From contig JAUIES010000001.1 of the NCBI GenBank assembly GCA_030429705.1, forward strand, positions 992,001 to 1,056,000: a stretch of 64,000 nt of DNA, given 5' to 3'. This stretch comes from Phycisphaerae bacterium (GTDB taxonomy: Bacteria; Planctomycetota; Phycisphaerae; Phycisphaerales; UBA1924). How positions within the stretch are numbered: position 1 is the first letter of the stretch; each line of letters begins with the position of its first letter. The position numbers were made by a program, and so were the translations under genes. This document shows positions 57,261 to 64,000 of this stretch, one piece after another. The notes under the pieces were generated by a model. It was not told where the DNA came from and did no database searches. It worked only from the letters and a program-made list of their open reading frames with translations.

Positions 57261-57316
57261 CACACGCCCAGCAGGACCAACATTCCGTCGGCCTGCGAAC
57301 AGAGAGGCTTTGAAAC

Positions 57317-57850
57317 ATGGCTGAACAAGGATTTCAGACAACGATTACCAACCCGGGTCTGACCGGCGAGAGTGTGAAGGCTGACGAAGCACCAGCACCA
57401 ATCGCTCGTGAGTTGCCCGATCCCAAACCCGCAGACAAACATGGCTGGTGGTGGGGAACCGGTCGGCGAAAGACCGCGGTCGCTCGCGTTCGCATTCGCC
57501 CGGCCAAAGAAGGCAACGGCTCGGTGCAGGTCCAACTGACCCGCAAAAAATTCAAGAGCATCGACGAATACTTCTCCGAGCCTCGCGATCGCAACGATGT
57601 CTACGCACCGCTCAAACTCACCGACACCGACGGCAAACTGGATGTGTTTATCAGAGCACACGGCGGCGGATACATGGGTCAGGCCCAGGCGATTCGCCTC
57701 GGGATCGCTCGTGCACTCGTGGGATACGACCCCAGTTTCGAGCCGGCACTTCGTGACGCAGCGTTCTTGACCCGCGACGACCGCGAAGTCGAACGCAAGA
57801 AGTACGGTCAACCTGGTGCGCGCAAGCGTTTCCAGTTCTCGAAGCGTTAA
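57317..57850 (+). CDS. rpsI: 30S ribosomal protein S9
   Basis: S9 is a small-subunit protein whose C-terminal tail reaches the P-site tRNA. The conserved body starts at [16 protein letters not shown] and contains [41 protein letters not shown] and the tail end KRFQFSKR, with the final KR in place. The product carries an extra N-terminal extension of about 45 residues ([20 protein letters not shown]...), acidic and proline-rich, not found in the E. coli protein. The start has AGAGAGG upstream. It is co-transcribed with rplM. Confidence 0.95.
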   Translation: MAEQGFQTTITNPGLTGESVKADEAPAPIARELPDPKPADKHGWWWGTGRRKTAVARVRIRPAKEGNGSVQVQLTRKKFKSIDEYFSEPRDRNDVYAPLKLTDTDGKLDVFIRAHGGGYMGQAQAIRLGIARALVGYDPSFEPALRDAAFLTRDDREVERKKYGQPGARKRFQFSKR

Positions 57851-57868
57851 TCGCACTATCCTCCCTCC

Positions 57869-58813
57869 GTGGGAAAACACCAGCACAACCGAGGCGGTCC
57901 GGGACGATCCGGGCCGCCTCGTCGCGCGCGAAGGCGACGATCCGCCAAACGAAGGGCGTTGCAGTCAGCATCGCTCCACGCGCGCGAAGTGGCGCGAGCA
58001 ACCGAAGCCGAGCATCTGCCTGCACAAGCCAAGACCAGTCGACTTCAGAAAGTCCGCCGATGGTTGGTCGGTATCTCTCTCATCGCTATTGCAGCAATGA
58101 CCATCCTCGGCATCGGCGGATATCTGCTCACTCGAGCAGCCCCTGCGTGGTGGCGTACCGTCGAACAGGACAACCCGATCTCCATCAAATCGGCAGATGA
58201 CCTCCAGAATGCACTGGGGAGCCAGTTCACAGCCGTCCGACCCACCGCAAGTGACCTCAGACCCGACGAGCCGTGGCGCAGCGATGTCTGGCGATTCGGG
58301 CTCGAGGTCGACGATGCCAACGCGTGGCTCAACATTAACCTCCCACAGTGGATCGAAAGTGACCCCGATCTCCCGCCTTGGCCTGAAAATATTCAGGCGA
58401 TCCAGGTCGCGTTTCGGCGCGGGTTGTTGTTCGTCGGCGTCGAACTCAATCGAGGCGATGGTCAATCGCAACATCTCGTTGCATCGGTTCGGCCTGAAAT
58501 TCGCGCTGACGGATCGCTCTGGGTCCCTGCTGACAAGATCTACATCGGTCGGCTGCCTATACCGCCCGATGCGGTCCTCGCGCAAGCGCAGGCGCGGGTG
58601 GAACAGATCCTGCCCGAAGAACTCACCGCTAATGGCCAAGCACTGCTTGGAATTTTTCGAGGGCAGGCACCTCTGGCCGAACAACCCGTCATACGCCTCG
58701 GCGACGGCAGACAGGTGCGCATACTCGAAATTCAGCCCTGGAAGCGCCGGTTGATCGTCTCATGTCAGACGGAACAACGACCGAGCGATCAAGCCGACCG
58801 TTCCGGGCCATAA
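57869..58813 (+). CDS. Unknown single-pass membrane protein
   Basis: A 314-residue protein I do not recognise. A very basic Arg/Lys-rich N-terminus (about 1-65) is followed by one membrane helix (WLVGISLIAIAAMTILGIGGY, about 66-86) and a soluble domain (about 95-300), probably outside the membrane by the positive-inside rule. That domain contains DDANAWLNINLPQWI and FRRGLLFVGVELN and resembles small bacterial anchored domains of unknown role. It starts at a GTG 18 bases after rpsI, with no good Shine-Dalgarno, so it may be read through from the ribosomal-protein operon. It converges on the small ORF at 58841. Confidence 0.65.
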   Translation: MGKHQHNRGGPGRSGPPRRARRRRSAKRRALQSASLHAREVARATEAEHLPAQAKTSRLQKVRRWLVGISLIAIAAMTILGIGGYLLTRAAPAWWRTVEQDNPISIKSADDLQNALGSQFTAVRPTASDLRPDEPWRSDVWRFGLEVDDANAWLNINLPQWIESDPDLPPWPENIQAIQVAFRRGLLFVGVELNRGDGQSQHLVASVRPEIRADGSLWVPADKIYIGRLPIPPDAVLAQAQARVEQILPEELTANGQALLGIFRGQAPLAEQPVIRLGDGRQVRILEIQPWKRRLIVSCQTEQRPSDQADRSGP

Positions 58814-58840
58814 CTTTCACGGGTTGTTGAAGTCGTGGTT

Positions 58841-59113
58841 TCAGCCCGTCTGCGTCTGGTCGTCAAGCGATTCGACGAGCGTCATCCCATCAAGATTCAG
58901 GATTGCTATCTCACCGTCCGCCTTCTGCAGTTCAACCCGGTCGAGCCACAGTTTTTTGTCGGCACTGTGGGCAAACCACGACCCGGTCTTTTGCTGCCCG
59001 ACGCGCAGAACGGTGCCTTCGACGACGCTCCGTATGGCCGATTGGCCCATCGGAATCTCGTGCGTGACGCGGATGCGCATCCCCGGTTCGATTTGAAAGT
59101 GCTCGGCTTGCAT
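58841..59113 (-). CDS. Small beta-rich protein, unknown function
   Basis: About 90 residues, all-beta in look: FQIEPGMRIRVTHEIP, VVEGTVLRVGQQKTGSWF, KKLWLDRVELQKADGEIAIL and NLDGMTLVESL. It may be a small SH3-like barrel. There is no signal peptide. I chose the ATG at 59113 (MQAEHFQIEPG); in-frame ATGs at 59134 and 59143 are possible. It follows the CorC-like gene by 38 bases on the same strand and is probably in its operon with ybeY. Confidence 0.6.
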   Translation of the reverse strand: MQAEHFQIEPGMRIRVTHEIPMGQSAIRSVVEGTVLRVGQQKTGSWFAHSADKKLWLDRVELQKADGEIAILNLDGMTLVESLDDQTQTG

Positions 59114-59151
59114 GAGCGGGAGTATACCCGCCATCGTCCGCACAGCACGGG

Positions 59152-60510
59152 CTATTTGGCTGGTTGCTCTGAACTGGCATTCGAAGCGTTTTCCACCTCG
59201 GACGACTGATCATCGATGACCTCAAGCCGCACACGCGTCACACGCGTTGGCTCGGCTTCGAGCACCGTGAATACGAGTGGCCCGTAGTTGAATCGCTCGT
59301 CCGCTTCGGGAATGCGGCCCATCTGCACAACCACAAACCCGCCCACCGTGTCATAGTCGCTGTGCTCGGGTATCTCGACACCCAAGACCTCGAGTTCGTC
59401 GTTGGCATCGTCAATCTCGGTTCGCGCGTCGATCTCGGCTGTTCTCGAGGTCTGATCAACCACAACCGACGATTCGCCCTCTTCCTCTGGTTCGTATTCA
59501 TCCTGAATCTCGCCAACGATTTCTTCGACAATGTCTTCAATCGTGACAAGCCCGCTCGTGCCGCCATATTCGTCAGCCACGATGGCGATGTGAACCTTTG
59601 CAGCAAGCAACTCACCGAGGAGTTCACGCACCGTCTTCGTTTCAGGAACAAATGTTGCTGGTCGAAGCACCTCGCGCAAGACAAATCGTGCGTCGTTTTC
59701 CGAGCCATGCTCGACAATCCAGCGCAACAGATCCTTGAGATACAGGATGCCGACAATGTGATCGAGGTTTTCTTCGTACACGGGCACGCGGCTATGACCG
59801 AGATCTTTTGTGAACTCCTTGAGTTCAAAAAGGTCGTCCGTGTACGCAAGCGCTTTGGTCTCGGTACGCGGGGTCATGATCTGCTCAACCGTCGTCGATC
59901 GAAACTCGACAACCGCTTCGATCATGTCGCGCTCGACCTCATCAATACGCCCTTCGCGTTCGCCTTCTTCGACGACCGACATCAACTCCGCTTCGAGCGC
60001 CTGCGCGCCGGTCGGTCGTTCTTCGCCGGTCAATCGTCGCACGACTTCCATCACAAATCGCATTGACGGGTGGAGCGGTGCAAACACCACCCCCAACGCA
60101 CGAATCAACCAACTCCAGGTCACAACCGTGCGTTCGGCAGCGTGCTCCGCCACAGCAAGTGGTATCACCACACCGGTCACCCACACACCCGCTGCCCCGA
60201 TCACCACACCAATGACTGCGTCCACCGCATCGGGCGAAGTCGTCGCACGCAACGATGAAACCCAGGCGACAAATCCAACCACAGCCACCAGATCGAGCGT
60301 CAACCGAGGCAGCGCCAGTGCAGCCACATGGTGTTCTTCTTCAGCCAGTATTTTAGAGAGCCGCACACCCACACGCTCATTCATATTGCGATTGGTGATC
60401 TGCTCGACTCCCGCGCGCGTGGCGCGAACAAGTGCACGCGCTATCGTTGAGAGCAAACCCGCTACCAGGAGCGAGCCGATTGCGATCCAGATGCCGCTCG
60501 CGCCCGTCAT
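59152..60510 (-). CDS. Hemolysin/CorC-family CBS-domain membrane protein
   Basis: A 452-residue protein of the CNNM/HlyC-CorC family. An N-terminal membrane domain (about 1-185; IWIAIGSLLVAGLLSTIARA, LDLVAVVGFVAWVS, AGVWVTGVVIPLAVAEHAAERTV-type helices) is followed by two CBS domains (about 215-345; VEQIMTPRTETKALAY and VHIAIVADEYGGTSGLVTIEDI) and the CorC_HlyC domain, with YDTVGGFVVVQMGRIPEADE at its core. Members are linked to magnesium and cobalt efflux. It overlaps the upstream ybeY stop by four bases, a common pairing in bacteria. Confidence 0.88.
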   Translation of the reverse strand: MTGASGIWIAIGSLLVAGLLSTIARALVRATRAGVEQITNRNMNERVGVRLSKILAEEEHHVAALALPRLTLDLVAVVGFVAWVSSLRATTSPDAVDAVIGVVIGAAGVWVTGVVIPLAVAEHAAERTVVTWSWLIRALGVVFAPLHPSMRFVMEVVRRLTGEERPTGAQALEAELMSVVEEGEREGRIDEVERDMIEAVVEFRSTTVEQIMTPRTETKALAYTDDLFELKEFTKDLGHSRVPVYEENLDHIVGILYLKDLLRWIVEHGSENDARFVLREVLRPATFVPETKTVRELLGELLAAKVHIAIVADEYGGTSGLVTIEDIVEEIVGEIQDEYEPEEEGESSVVVDQTSRTAEIDARTEIDDANDELEVLGVEIPEHSDYDTVGGFVVVQMGRIPEADERFNYGPLVFTVLEAEPTRVTRVRLEVIDDQSSEVENASNASSEQPAK

Positions 60511-61007
60511 GATGCCATCCCCTTTCGCGGTGCATACACCGGGCCGACACCAATCTCACTCAAAATTGAATCCTCAGCCTCGTGCATGGCGACCGCATCG
60601 GCTTCTTCATGATCGTCATAACCGGTGCAATGCAAGATGCCATGGATGATGTATAAGAGAATCTCTGCCTCAAAACCGTGATCAAAGTCGGCTGCTCGTC
60701 GATGAGCTTCATCGGTGCAGACCAGCAGATCCACATCCAGATCGCCGTCCTCGTCCGAAAGATCAAAGGTCAAAACATCCGTCGGGCCCGCGATCCCTTT
60801 GTAGCGTTCGTGAGCGACAGACATCTCTGCATCGGCGAGCAATTTGACGCGCACATCGCCGCGCAATGAAAGCGCATCAACCAATCTGGTTGTACACCGC
60901 TCCAGCCAAGATCGGGCGGCTTCGTCGAGTGCATCGTCCGGGTCGATCAACATGATCGCACCAGCGTCACTCGGCTGTTGAGGGGGTTCGTCGGAAGGGT
61001 CTTCCAT
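60507..61007 (-). CDS. ybeY: Endoribonuclease YbeY
   Basis: YbeY is a zinc-dependent RNase for 16S rRNA maturation and ribosome quality control. The metal site is present in LLYIIHGILHCTGYDDHEEA; three histidines are placed as in the family, with one extra residue (DDH). The middle has the TDVLTFDLSDEDG motif that precedes the site. I kept the ATG at 61007; a second at 60953 (MLIDPDD) is an alternative, since the first 18 residues are low-complexity. It is the first gene of the ybeY-CorC-small ORF run and is not next to phoH. Confidence 0.9.
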   Translation of the reverse strand: MEDPSDEPPQQPSDAGAIMLIDPDDALDEAARSWLERCTTRLVDALSLRGDVRVKLLADAEMSVAHERYKGIAGPTDVLTFDLSDEDGDLDVDLLVCTDEAHRRAADFDHGFEAEILLYIIHGILHCTGYDDHEEADAVAMHEAEDSILSEIGVGPVYAPRKGMAS

Positions 61008-61263
61008 CGCGTTGCGTACAAACTCCTATCAATCCCGACCAATGCCGGGCGCGAGTACTGTATCGGCCCGCGGCGACGAATCCAACAGTTCTCTTGCAAC
61101 TCCTGTCCACACAGCCGGTGCAATCGGTCCAGATCCAACGCCCGACCACAATCTCCCGAAGTCTCACGACTTTTCTTGCAGAAGCAGCATCAAACCGACG
61201 AACCCCACTTTCGAGCGCTTCGCCCGCTCGTGTTCTCGGACCTCAATGTAGGGGGTAACCGTC

Positions 61264-61608
61264 ATGGCTCGTGCATCGTTTGAAAGCACCACCAATCCCG
61301 ATCTCTTCAAAGCCATCCTCTCCAAGAAGCAGAGCGACGAGATCGGTGAAGTGGTTGATGATTCCATTGCGCTGGCTGCAAAACTCCGTGAAGAACGGGC
61401 GGAACGAGAGCGACTTGAGCGCGAAGCCGAGGAACGAGCCGAGCGTTTGCGATATTTCAGGGAGATGGAAGCCGAGGATGCCAAACGCCTCAACGAGCGC
61501 GAAGCCATCGCCGAACGCGATCGGCAGGAAGACGAAGCCGAGTGCGATCAACAGGAACGCGCACAACTCATCGCCGAACTGCGCCGCGCCGACCAACTCT
61601 GGGCGTAG
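61264..61608 (+). CDS. Charged coiled-coil protein, 114 residues
   Basis: The first 35 residues (ASFESTTNPDLFKAILSKKQ) are mixed; residues about 38-110 are a long, highly charged, Glu/Arg-rich helix (EERAERERLEREAEERAERL) that should form a coiled coil. There is no signal peptide, membrane helix or known domain. The ATG at 61264 has GGGGG-like purines upstream. It stands alone, divergent from ybeY, with about 255 bases of intergenic DNA before it in which I saw no gene. The function is unknown. Confidence 0.65.
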   Translation: MARASFESTTNPDLFKAILSKKQSDEIGEVVDDSIALAAKLREERAERERLEREAEERAERLRYFREMEAEDAKRLNEREAIAERDRQEDEAECDQQERAQLIAELRRADQLWA

Positions 61609-61668
61609 AGACACTCATCTGCTCGGCGTCATTGTCGAAGCGATATGAACGCGTGACCCAGTCAGGTC

Positions 61669-62079
61669 TCAATGATCGCCGAGCGCTTCGTAGAACATGA
61701 ATGTGTTGCCATCGGGGTCAAAGAAGGTCGCCAGCCGCACCATGCCGGGGTATTCACGGGTCTCGCCGTCAAACTTGACACCCGCCTTTTCGAGAGCCGC
61801 CCGGGCTTCGTCCACGCTCTTGACGCCCCAGGTCAGGACCGGACCGCCCCCCACCTGAACCGATTCGACCTCTGACATGCCGATTTGCACCGACTCGACG
61901 GGCGTGCTCAACTCGCACCATCCCATCTCCTCGACATCGTACAGAAGTGTGCACCCGAGATGCTCGCTGAACCACGCGATCGAGCGTTTGCGGTCGGTCA
62001 CCTGCATCGAAACTGTCAACCCGCCAGTAAACTCAGCCTTCCCAGTTCCCGCATTTTGCGCTGATGGTGCATTGGTCAT
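61669..62079 (-). CDS. VOC-family (glyoxalase/bleomycin-resistance fold) protein
   Basis: A 136-residue single-module protein: GGLTVSMQVTDRKRSIAWF, LGCTLLYDVEEMGWCELSTP, and RLATFFDPDGNTFMFYEAL near the end, where the glutamate is the usual metal ligand. It could be an antibiotic-binding or metal-dependent enzyme; the substrate is unknown. It is divergent from the tandem-HxlR regulator with a 21-bp palindrome between, so it is likely the regulated gene. Confidence 0.88.
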   Translation of the reverse strand: MTNAPSAQNAGTGKAEFTGGLTVSMQVTDRKRSIAWFSEHLGCTLLYDVEEMGWCELSTPVESVQIGMSEVESVQVGGGPVLTWGVKSVDEARAALEKAGVKFDGETREYPGMVRLATFFDPDGNTFMFYEALGDH

Positions 62080-62133
62080 CGTGGTCTCCCTGTGTGAGGT
62101 GGTTTCGGATACGCTGTTATCACTTGTAACCGT

Positions 62134-62154
62134 AAAGTATAGTAACTATACTTT
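62134..62154. promoter_or_regulatory. Palindromic operator between VOC and HxlR genes
   Basis: A perfect 9-bp inverted repeat, AAAGTATAG and CTATACTTT, with a three-base spacer (TAA), lies between the two divergent genes, 36 bases before the regulator's ATG. HxlR-family proteins bind AT-rich palindromes of this size, so it is a likely operator controlling both genes. Confidence 0.75.
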
Positions 62155-62190
62155 GCGGTCAAGTCGATTCTCAAAACACAACACAAACTC

Positions 62191-62739
62191 ATGTCATCGT
62201 ACTTCAACCAACCGAGTCGGGCTGTCGCCCTGTTTCATCGACGATGGACCGTCCCAATCCTCGCCGAACTGCACCGTGACAACGGCGCCAAGTTTGTCAC
62301 GCTCGCCCACAGACTGGGTGTGTCGCGCAGTGTGCTCACGGACACACTCGATGGTGCGATCGAAGACGGCTGGGTCATCCGCAACCCCGGTTACGGCCAT
62401 CCATTGCGCCCAGAATACATCCTCACCAAACAGGGCCGAGCATTGGGACCGGGCTCACTCGGACTCTGGACACGCATGCAGCAACACGAACTCGAATCGG
62501 TCGGCCTGCGCAAATGGTCCGTCCCCATCCTCCTCACACTCCGCGACGGCCCGGCTCGGTTCGGACAGATCCGCTCACAACTGCGCGGCGCCACCGACCG
62601 AGCCCTGAGCCAGGGTTTGCAAACACTGGGGGGGAGTTCACTCATCGTACGCAATCCGAGCGACAAGACGACCACATCATGGACCTACGCTCCCACTTCA
62701 ACTGCGAAAGACCTGATCCGCCCGCTGTCTGCTGCGTAG
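62191..62739 (+). CDS. Tandem-HxlR winged-helix transcription regulator
   Basis: A 182-residue regulator with two HxlR-type winged-helix domains in one chain. The first (about 10-85) reads RAVALFHRRWTVPILAEL, FVTLAHRLGVSRSVLTDTL and LRPEYILTKQGRAL; the second (about 100-180) reads VGLRKWSVPILLTLRDGPARFGQ and ATDRALSQGLQTL. Most family members have one domain and work as dimers, so this may act as a built-in pseudo-dimer. The operator palindrome lies before its start, suggesting control of itself and the VOC gene. Confidence 0.85.
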   Translation: MSSYFNQPSRAVALFHRRWTVPILAELHRDNGAKFVTLAHRLGVSRSVLTDTLDGAIEDGWVIRNPGYGHPLRPEYILTKQGRALGPGSLGLWTRMQQHELESVGLRKWSVPILLTLRDGPARFGQIRSQLRGATDRALSQGLQTLGGSSLIVRNPSDKTTTSWTYAPTSTAKDLIRPLSAA

Positions 62740-62764
62740 ATATCTAGTGGTATCGGCGATCAAC

Positions 62765-62823
62765 GGTGGCATGGGCGAACATCGGTGGCATGGGCGAACG
62801 CCGGTGGCATGGGCCTCTGGCCC
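62765..62823 (+). repeat. Three tandem 19-bp units with hairpin (REP-like)
   Basis: Three direct repeats start with GGTGGCATGGGC at 62765, 62784 and 62803, spaced 19 bases. The third leads into a hairpin, GCATGGGCC-TCT-GGCCCGTGC, with one G-U pair. It lies just before the ribosome site of the next gene. The look is that of a small intergenic palindromic repeat family. Confidence 0.7.
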
Positions 62824-62844
62824 GTGCGAAATGAAGGAGCAGCC

Positions 62845-64000
62845 ATGGCTTCAAGGAACAGCATGCGAACTCGATCGCGAGCATTGATTGCACTCGCGTT
62901 TTTGACAGCGACCTGCAGCGTGGCGAGTGCGAACCCGGGCACGGCTATTGTGTTCCACACCGCGGCGTACCTCGTCTTCGGGAATGCACTGATCGCGCTT
63001 GTGGAGTTTCTCATCGCGCGAAAATTTGGCACGGCAAGGCCCAAAGCCATCGGCCTCTTCTTCGCCGCCAACTATCTCTCCGCCTGGGTCGGCGTTCTCG
63101 CCCTCGCTGTTATGGATCCTGGTGCTGCGTTGATGAGTTTGACGCCAGACCCCGTTCAAGCAGCGATCGTCGGAGCCATCTTTACGCTGGCGGTCATGGC
63201 AGTGCTGACCATCGCCATCGAGTGGCCATTCTTCTGGTGTGTGATCCCCCCCGAATTGCGCACCTTCAAGCGCGTGGCCAAAGTCTTTATTATGGCCCAT
63301 GTCGTGTCCTACACCGGCCTCGCGATCTACTACCTCCCGACCGCCAACCTGAGCCTGCTGACCGATTATCGCGTCGTCAACAGCCCGGCTGAGGTCATCA
63401 CTGCGGAGAACCCGCCGTGGGTGTACTACATCACGCTTGATAACTCGGAGGTACGACGCATTCGGGCCAATGGCGAAGATGACGAGTTCGTCCACACCGG
63501 ACGCGACAATGAACGGTGGCGAATCGCAGCGATTGAAACGAAGCTTGATCACTTTGAACTCGGTGTCATCGACGATGACACCTATCAAAGTGATCGAAGC
63601 AGGTCGCTCCGCGATTCACCGATCTGGCCACCCCGATACGAGGTCATATCCTCCAACATCGGTGAAGCTGCTTCGATCTTTGGCGATCTTGAAAGCGTGC
63701 CATTGATGGATCGCAACGCGCCTAGCGGTCTCAGTCGATACCGTGGATTGGAACTGAATTGGAGACTCTTCTACGCCGACGGTGCCGATCTGCGACCGTC
63801 GGCAGAGCGAACCACAACCTACAAATGGTTTGCCCAGCCGTACTACGGCATCACCTTAGTGACGGCCAATGGACGAAAGGAAATCGATCTCCTCTCCGGC
63901 ATAACCAGACGGGCGTGCACACACAGCAGTGTCTCCGCGCTCCCCGGCGACAATCTCGTTTGGGAGATGTCATTTTCTGGCGATATATCAAGTGCCATGA
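62845..64000 (+). CDS. Exported/membrane protein of unknown function (cut by window end)
   Basis: An open frame from the ATG at 62845 (AAGGAG upstream) runs off the window after 385 codons. A signal peptide or first helix (ALIALAFLTATCSVASA) is followed by about four more membrane helices (for example VFHTAAYLVFGNALIALVEF, AIVGAIFTLAVMAVLTIAIE and VFIMAHVVSYTGLAIYYLPT, to about residue 175). A large soluble domain follows with beta-rich text (WVYYITLDNSEVRRI, ERWRIAAIETKLDHF, YKWFAQPYYGITLV). I do not recognise the family. The C-terminus is missing. Confidence 0.7.
   Translation, partial: MASRNSMRTRSRALIALAFLTATCSVASANPGTAIVFHTAAYLVFGNALIALVEFLIARKFGTARPKAIGLFFAANYLSAWVGVLALAVMDPGAALMSLTPDPVQAAIVGAIFTLAVMAVLTIAIEWPFFWCVIPPELRTFKRVAKVFIMAHVVSYTGLAIYYLPTANLSLLTDYRVVNSPAEVITAENPPWVYYITLDNSEVRRIRANGEDDEFVHTGRDNERWRIAAIETKLDHFELGVIDDDTYQSDRSRSLRDSPIWPPRYEVISSNIGEAASIFGDLESVPLMDRNAPSGLSRYRGLELNWRLFYADGADLRPSAERTTTYKWFAQPYYGITLVTANGRKEIDLLSGITRRACTHSSVSALPGDNLVWEMSFSGDISSAM

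Overview
The window reads as bacterial chromosome from the Planctomycetota, most likely class Phycisphaerae. This is an inference from gene content, not from a marker-gene tree. Supporting signs are membrane proteins with a C-terminal CxxC-GYDxTGN-CPxCG zinc ribbon, a PEP-CTERM-like secreted protein, a protease with a two-repeat dockerin-like tail ending in GC, a pseudopilin with an H-x9-DG-like end, a Cys-containing DUF11/OmcB-like lipoprotein, a futalosine-pathway gene (mqnA) and moderately high GC. Genes are dense and on both strands, often joined by 4-base ATGA/GTGA overlaps. I saw no CRISPR array, insertion sequence, prophage, rRNA or tRNA; one stable RNA, tmRNA, is clear.

Layout. 1-3.9 kb: cell-wall and tRNA-modification genes on the minus strand (murE, cut by the window edge, queA, murA) with an unrecognised plus-strand ORF between. 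4-8.2 kb: fibro-slime secreted protein with a strong terminator, small lipoprotein, zinc-ribbon membrane protein, sulfotransferase, rsmD. 8.2-13.5 kb: a UvrD-type helicase fused to a PD-(D/E)XK nuclease, an atpG gene away from any other ATP synthase gene, a small ORF and a PhnP-like metallo-hydrolase. 13.6-19.8 kb: large trypsin-like protease, an OprP/OprO-like porin and, divergent from it, a PhoB/PhoR-like two-component pair. 19.8-31.3 kb: lipoprotein, phoH-pgpH, a DUF255 thioredoxin protein fused to a DsbD-N-like domain with an AhpD-like partner, and an RND efflux pair.

31.3-37.8 kb: a tightly coupled minus-strand run mqnA, sigma-70-like multi-HTH protein, gatB, lptF/G-like permease, GH57 hydrolase. 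38.4-41.2 kb: acs overlapping a pseudopilin gene. 41.2-45.3 kb: a three-gene signalling cluster (HTH-receiver regulator, HDOD-histidine kinase, degenerate-receiver/GAF protein). 45.5-49.6 kb: tsaB, a low-complexity F/G/N/W-rich protein, a trypsin/dockerin gene broken by one in-frame TAA, a PEP-CTERM protein and ssrA. 49.7-55.1 kb: OmcB-like lipoprotein, then ispD-gatC-DUF2314-gatA. 55.1-61 kb: CPBP protease, rplM-rpsI behind a structured leader, an unknown membrane-anchored protein, and ybeY-CorC-like gene-small ORF. 61-64 kb: coiled-coil protein, VOC protein and tandem-HxlR regulator sharing a 21-bp palindromic operator, a REP-like repeat and a membrane protein cut by the window end.

Functional themes are housekeeping (peptidoglycan precursors, the GatCAB amidotransferase split over two loci, tRNA modification, ribosomal proteins, tmRNA), envelope biology (porin, LptF/G, RND pump, secreted proteases) and sensing. 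The observations most worth a second look are the three-gene signalling cluster, the degenerate sigma-like protein, the FG-rich protein, the nonsense-interrupted protease and the rplM leader.
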